Source of the DNA: Algoriphagus marincola DSM 16067
Lineage (GTDB): Bacteria; Bacteroidota; Bacteroidia; Cytophagales; Cyclobacteriaceae
DNA: 64,000 bases
NCBI RefSeq assembly: GCF_000429405.1
Contig: NZ_AUBU01000001.1
Location: 594,795-658,794 of the forward strand
Direction of reading: 5' to 3'
The notes under the pieces are model-generated. The model was not told the origin of the DNA, did not search any database, and saw nothing but the letters and a program-made list of their open reading frames with translations. The position numbers were made by a program, and so were the translations under genes. The stretch's first letter is position 1, and every line of letters starts with the position of its first letter. Below, piece after piece: positions 62,328 to 64,000 of the stretch.

Positions 62328-63524
62328 ATGTATCAACAGATTAAACCCAAGTTTGAACAAGAAATTGCAGAGATTAAAGAAGCAGGTTTATTTAAAAAAG
62401 AAAGAGTAATTACCTCTCCGCAGGGAGCTGAAATTACGATCGAAGGTGGAAAAAAAGTTTTGAATTTTTGTGCCAATAATTATTTGGGTCTCTCATCTCA
62501 TCCCAAAATTATTGAAGCAGCAAAGGCAGCGATTGATTCCCATGGCTTTGGTCTTTCTTCAGTACGATTTATCTGTGGAACTCAAGATATCCATAAAGAA
62601 CTAGAACGAAAGATATCCGAGTTTTTAGGCACGGAAGATACCATCTTATATGCAGCTGCTTTCGATGCGAATGGTGGTGTATTTGAGCCTCTACTAGGTC
62701 CTGAAGATGCGATTATTTCTGATGCTCTCAATCACGCTTCTATCATTGACGGTGTCCGTTTATGTAAGGCTATGCGCTTTCGCTACCTGCATAATGATAT
62801 GAGTGATTTGGAAGAGAAACTAAAAGAAGCTCGTGAAGCAGGGGCAAAGCAAATTGTGATTGTGACCGATGGAGTATTCTCTATGGACGGTACAATCGCC
62901 CAACTCGATAAAATCGTAGAATTGGCTGAAAAATATCAGGCTATGGTTATGTCCGATGAATGTCACTCCACTGGATTTATGGGCAAATCCGGTAGAGGAG
63001 TACACGAATTAAAAGGAGTGATGGGCAAAATGGATATTATTACCGGTACCTTAGGTAAAGCATTAGGAGGAGCTTCAGGTGGTTTTACTTCTGGTAAGAA
63101 AGAAATTATCGAATTACTTCGCCAGCGTTCGAGACCTTATCTGTTTTCTAATACCCTTGCACCTTCGATTACAGGAGCTTCCATTGCTGTTTTTGACTTG
63201 CTTTCGGAAACTACAGAACTACGTGATAAGCTAGAAGACAATACCAAGTACTTCCGAAGTAAAATGGAGGAAGCTGGCTTTGATATCAAGCCCGGCGAAC
63301 ACCCTATCGTACCTATCATGCTTTATGATGCGGTCTTGTCTCAAAAAATGGCCGAAAAATTATTGGAGAAAGGAATTTATGTGATTGGGTTTTACTATCC
63401 GGTTGTACCAAAGGGTCAGGCTAGAATCCGGGTACAAATTTCAGCAGCTCATGACAAGCATCATTTGGATCAAGCTATTCAGGCATTTATTGAAGTAGGA
63501 AAAGAGCTTGGTGTGCTTTCTTAA
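62328..63524 (+). CDS. kbl: Glycine C-acetyltransferase (2-amino-3-ketobutyrate CoA ligase)
   Basis: PLP enzyme of the alpha-oxoamine synthase family, 398 residues, usual for Kbl. It cleaves 2-amino-3-ketobutyrate with CoA into glycine and acetyl-CoA. The PLP Lys is K244 in [14 protein letters not shown]. Other motifs are [31 protein letters not shown], and [10 protein letters not shown]. Divergent from the threonine dehydrogenase, so the pathway pair is complete. A terminator follows at 63549-63578. Confidence 0.96.
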   Translation: MYQQIKPKFEQEIAEIKEAGLFKKERVITSPQGAEITIEGGKKVLNFCANNYLGLSSHPKIIEAAKAAIDSHGFGLSSVRFICGTQDIHKELERKISEFLGTEDTILYAAAFDANGGVFEPLLGPEDAIISDALNHASIIDGVRLCKAMRFRYLHNDMSDLEEKLKEAREAGAKQIVIVTDGVFSMDGTIAQLDKIVELAEKYQAMVMSDECHSTGFMGKSGRGVHELKGVMGKMDIITGTLGKALGGASGGFTSGKKEIIELLRQRSRPYLFSNTLAPSITGASIAVFDLLSETTELRDKLEDNTKYFRSKMEEAGFDIKPGEHPIVPIMLYDAVLSQKMAEKLLEKGIYVIGFYYPVVPKGQARIRVQISAAHDKHHLDQAIQAFIEVGKELGVLS

Positions 63525-63548
63525 AATTTCTTTTTGGAAATAAATTAT

Positions 63549-63578
63549 CCCGATTTGAGCGATCAGATCGGGTTTTTT
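63549..63578 (+). terminator. Intrinsic terminator after kbl
   Basis: CCCGAT (63549-63554) and ATCGGG (63567-63572) form the stem, followed by six T. Confidence 0.82.
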
Positions 63579-63581
63579 ATT

Positions 63582-63610
63582 TGACGTCATGAATGACGTA
63601 AAAATGACGT
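63582..63610. promoter_or_regulatory. Three TGACGT repeats ahead of the XRE gene
   Basis: TGACGT occurs at 63582 (as the palindrome TGACGTCA), 63594 and 63605, spaced 12 and 11 bp, about one DNA turn. Located about 60-90 nt before the start of the HTH gene, so possibly an operator. Confidence 0.45.
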
Positions 63611-63671
63611 AAGCTAATTTTTGCCTTTATCTCATGGGGACATAGTTTTGAAAAAATGATTGAGCAAAAAA

Positions 63672-63941
63672 ATGGAAAATAAACTAGGAAATCAACTGAG
63701 AAATCTTCGAATCAAAAGGGGAATATCTCAAGAGGAGTTGGCATTACAAGCTGGTGTAAGTTTACGTACGGTGCAGCGATTTGAAAATTCTGAAACAACT
63801 CCTAGGGGAGATACTGTTCAAAGGCTTTTTCAAATCTTTGGCAAAAGTCCGGAAGAGGTTCTTGATTGGTCTATGGAGGATAATAGGGGATTTTTAAGTA
63901 CGATGGGACACTATCCCAAAAAGTGTGTAAATAGATTTTAG
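63672..63941 (+). CDS. XRE-type HTH regulator, probably shortened
   Basis: An 89-residue protein (TTG start possible at 63660, ATG at 63672). Residues ~5-60 are a Cro/C1-type HTH (LGNQLRNLRIKRGISQEELALQAGVSLRTVQRFENSETTPRG). Related Bacteroidota proteins continue into membrane helices, whereas here the sequence changes abruptly after DNRGFLSTM to GHYPKKCVNRF and stops. This fits truncation by an insertion sequence. It may still bind DNA. Autoregulation through the TGACGT repeats is inferred. Confidence 0.75.
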   Translation: MENKLGNQLRNLRIKRGISQEELALQAGVSLRTVQRFENSETTPRGDTVQRLFQIFGKSPEEVLDWSMEDNRGFLSTMGHYPKKCVNRF

Positions 63942-64000
63942 GGTTAGTTAGAGTTTTATACGGTTTTCAAACATAATCATAAATTGGTTTAGGATCATGC
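63903..64000. mobile_element. Possible left end of an insertion sequence (IS256-like)
   Basis: GGGACACTATCCC followed by AAAAAGTGTGTAAATAG resembles terminal inverted repeats of IS256-family elements, which often read TCCCAAAAAGTGTGTAAA. It lies where the XRE protein loses homology, and the rest of the window has no other gene. The transposase would be outside the window. Not proven. Confidence 0.4.

Overview
The window reads as chromosomal DNA of a marine or soil Bacteroidota of the Cytophagales type (Algoriphagus/Cyclobacteriaceae-like). This is inferred from gene content and start signals, not from a marker gene. Supporting points are the moderately AT-rich composition, many exported proteins and SPII lipoproteins, few Shine-Dalgarno sites, -7 boxes of the Bacteroidota type (TAnnTTTG), an SDR-type threonine dehydrogenase next to kbl, and a Bacteroidota-style curli operon. 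No phage, CRISPR array, rRNA or tRNA was seen. The only sign of a mobile element is at the extreme right edge. Layout: 1-512 is the 5' part of topA (minus strand), followed by sixA. Positions 1.3-16.6 kb are mostly exported enzymes: two M14 zinc carboxypeptidase-like proteins, a DUF1080 protein paired with a Tat-exported Gfo/Idh/MocA oxidoreductase, a GH30 hydrolase, two small genes, a Tricorn-type S41 protease, a zinc metalloprotease and a DUF4136 lipoprotein. Positions 16.9-23.4 kb hold a uracil-DNA glycosylase-family protein, then a minus-strand operon (TPR histidine kinase, creatininase-like amidohydrolase, Rossmann epimerase) and a GH67 alpha-glucuronidase. Positions 23.6-29.7 kb are an AddAB-like helicase-nuclease pair. 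Positions 29.7-35.9 kb carry an exported RidA with a small secreted partner, a GNAT, a universal stress protein behind a perfect FNR/CRP-type box, a Na/Pi cotransporter, an outer-membrane barrel and an MscS channel. Positions 36.0-41.3 kb are envelope genes: a GNAT-nitrilase fusion, kdsC, kdsA and two convergent L,D-transpeptidases. Positions 41.5-44.8 kb carry pterin genes (PTPS/QueD-like and folE), an SDR lacking its catalytic Tyr, and small proteins. Positions 44.9-54.1 kb are miscellaneous housekeeping genes: a beta-CASP exonuclease, a phosphotriesterase-like lipoprotein, guaA, an LppC-like binding protein, hemL and an Spx/ArsC-like protein. The most distinctive region is 54.36-61.23 kb, a self-contained curli (functional amyloid) operon. 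Order: a promoter preceded by two composite direct repeats, curlin 1, a perfect 11-bp hairpin with T-tract, curlin 2, curlin 3, csgE, csgF, csgG, a carboxypeptidase-regulatory/FnIII-like lipoprotein, and a receiver-like/PAS/LuxR-HTH regulator. The csgG product carries an added C-terminal outer-membrane beta-barrel of about 165 residues and a changed pore-constriction sequence. The regulator resembles a CsgD analogue encoded inside the operon it may control. The right end holds the divergent pair for threonine breakdown (threonine 3-dehydrogenase and kbl). It also holds an XRE-type regulator that seems cut short by what looks like the left end of an insertion sequence.
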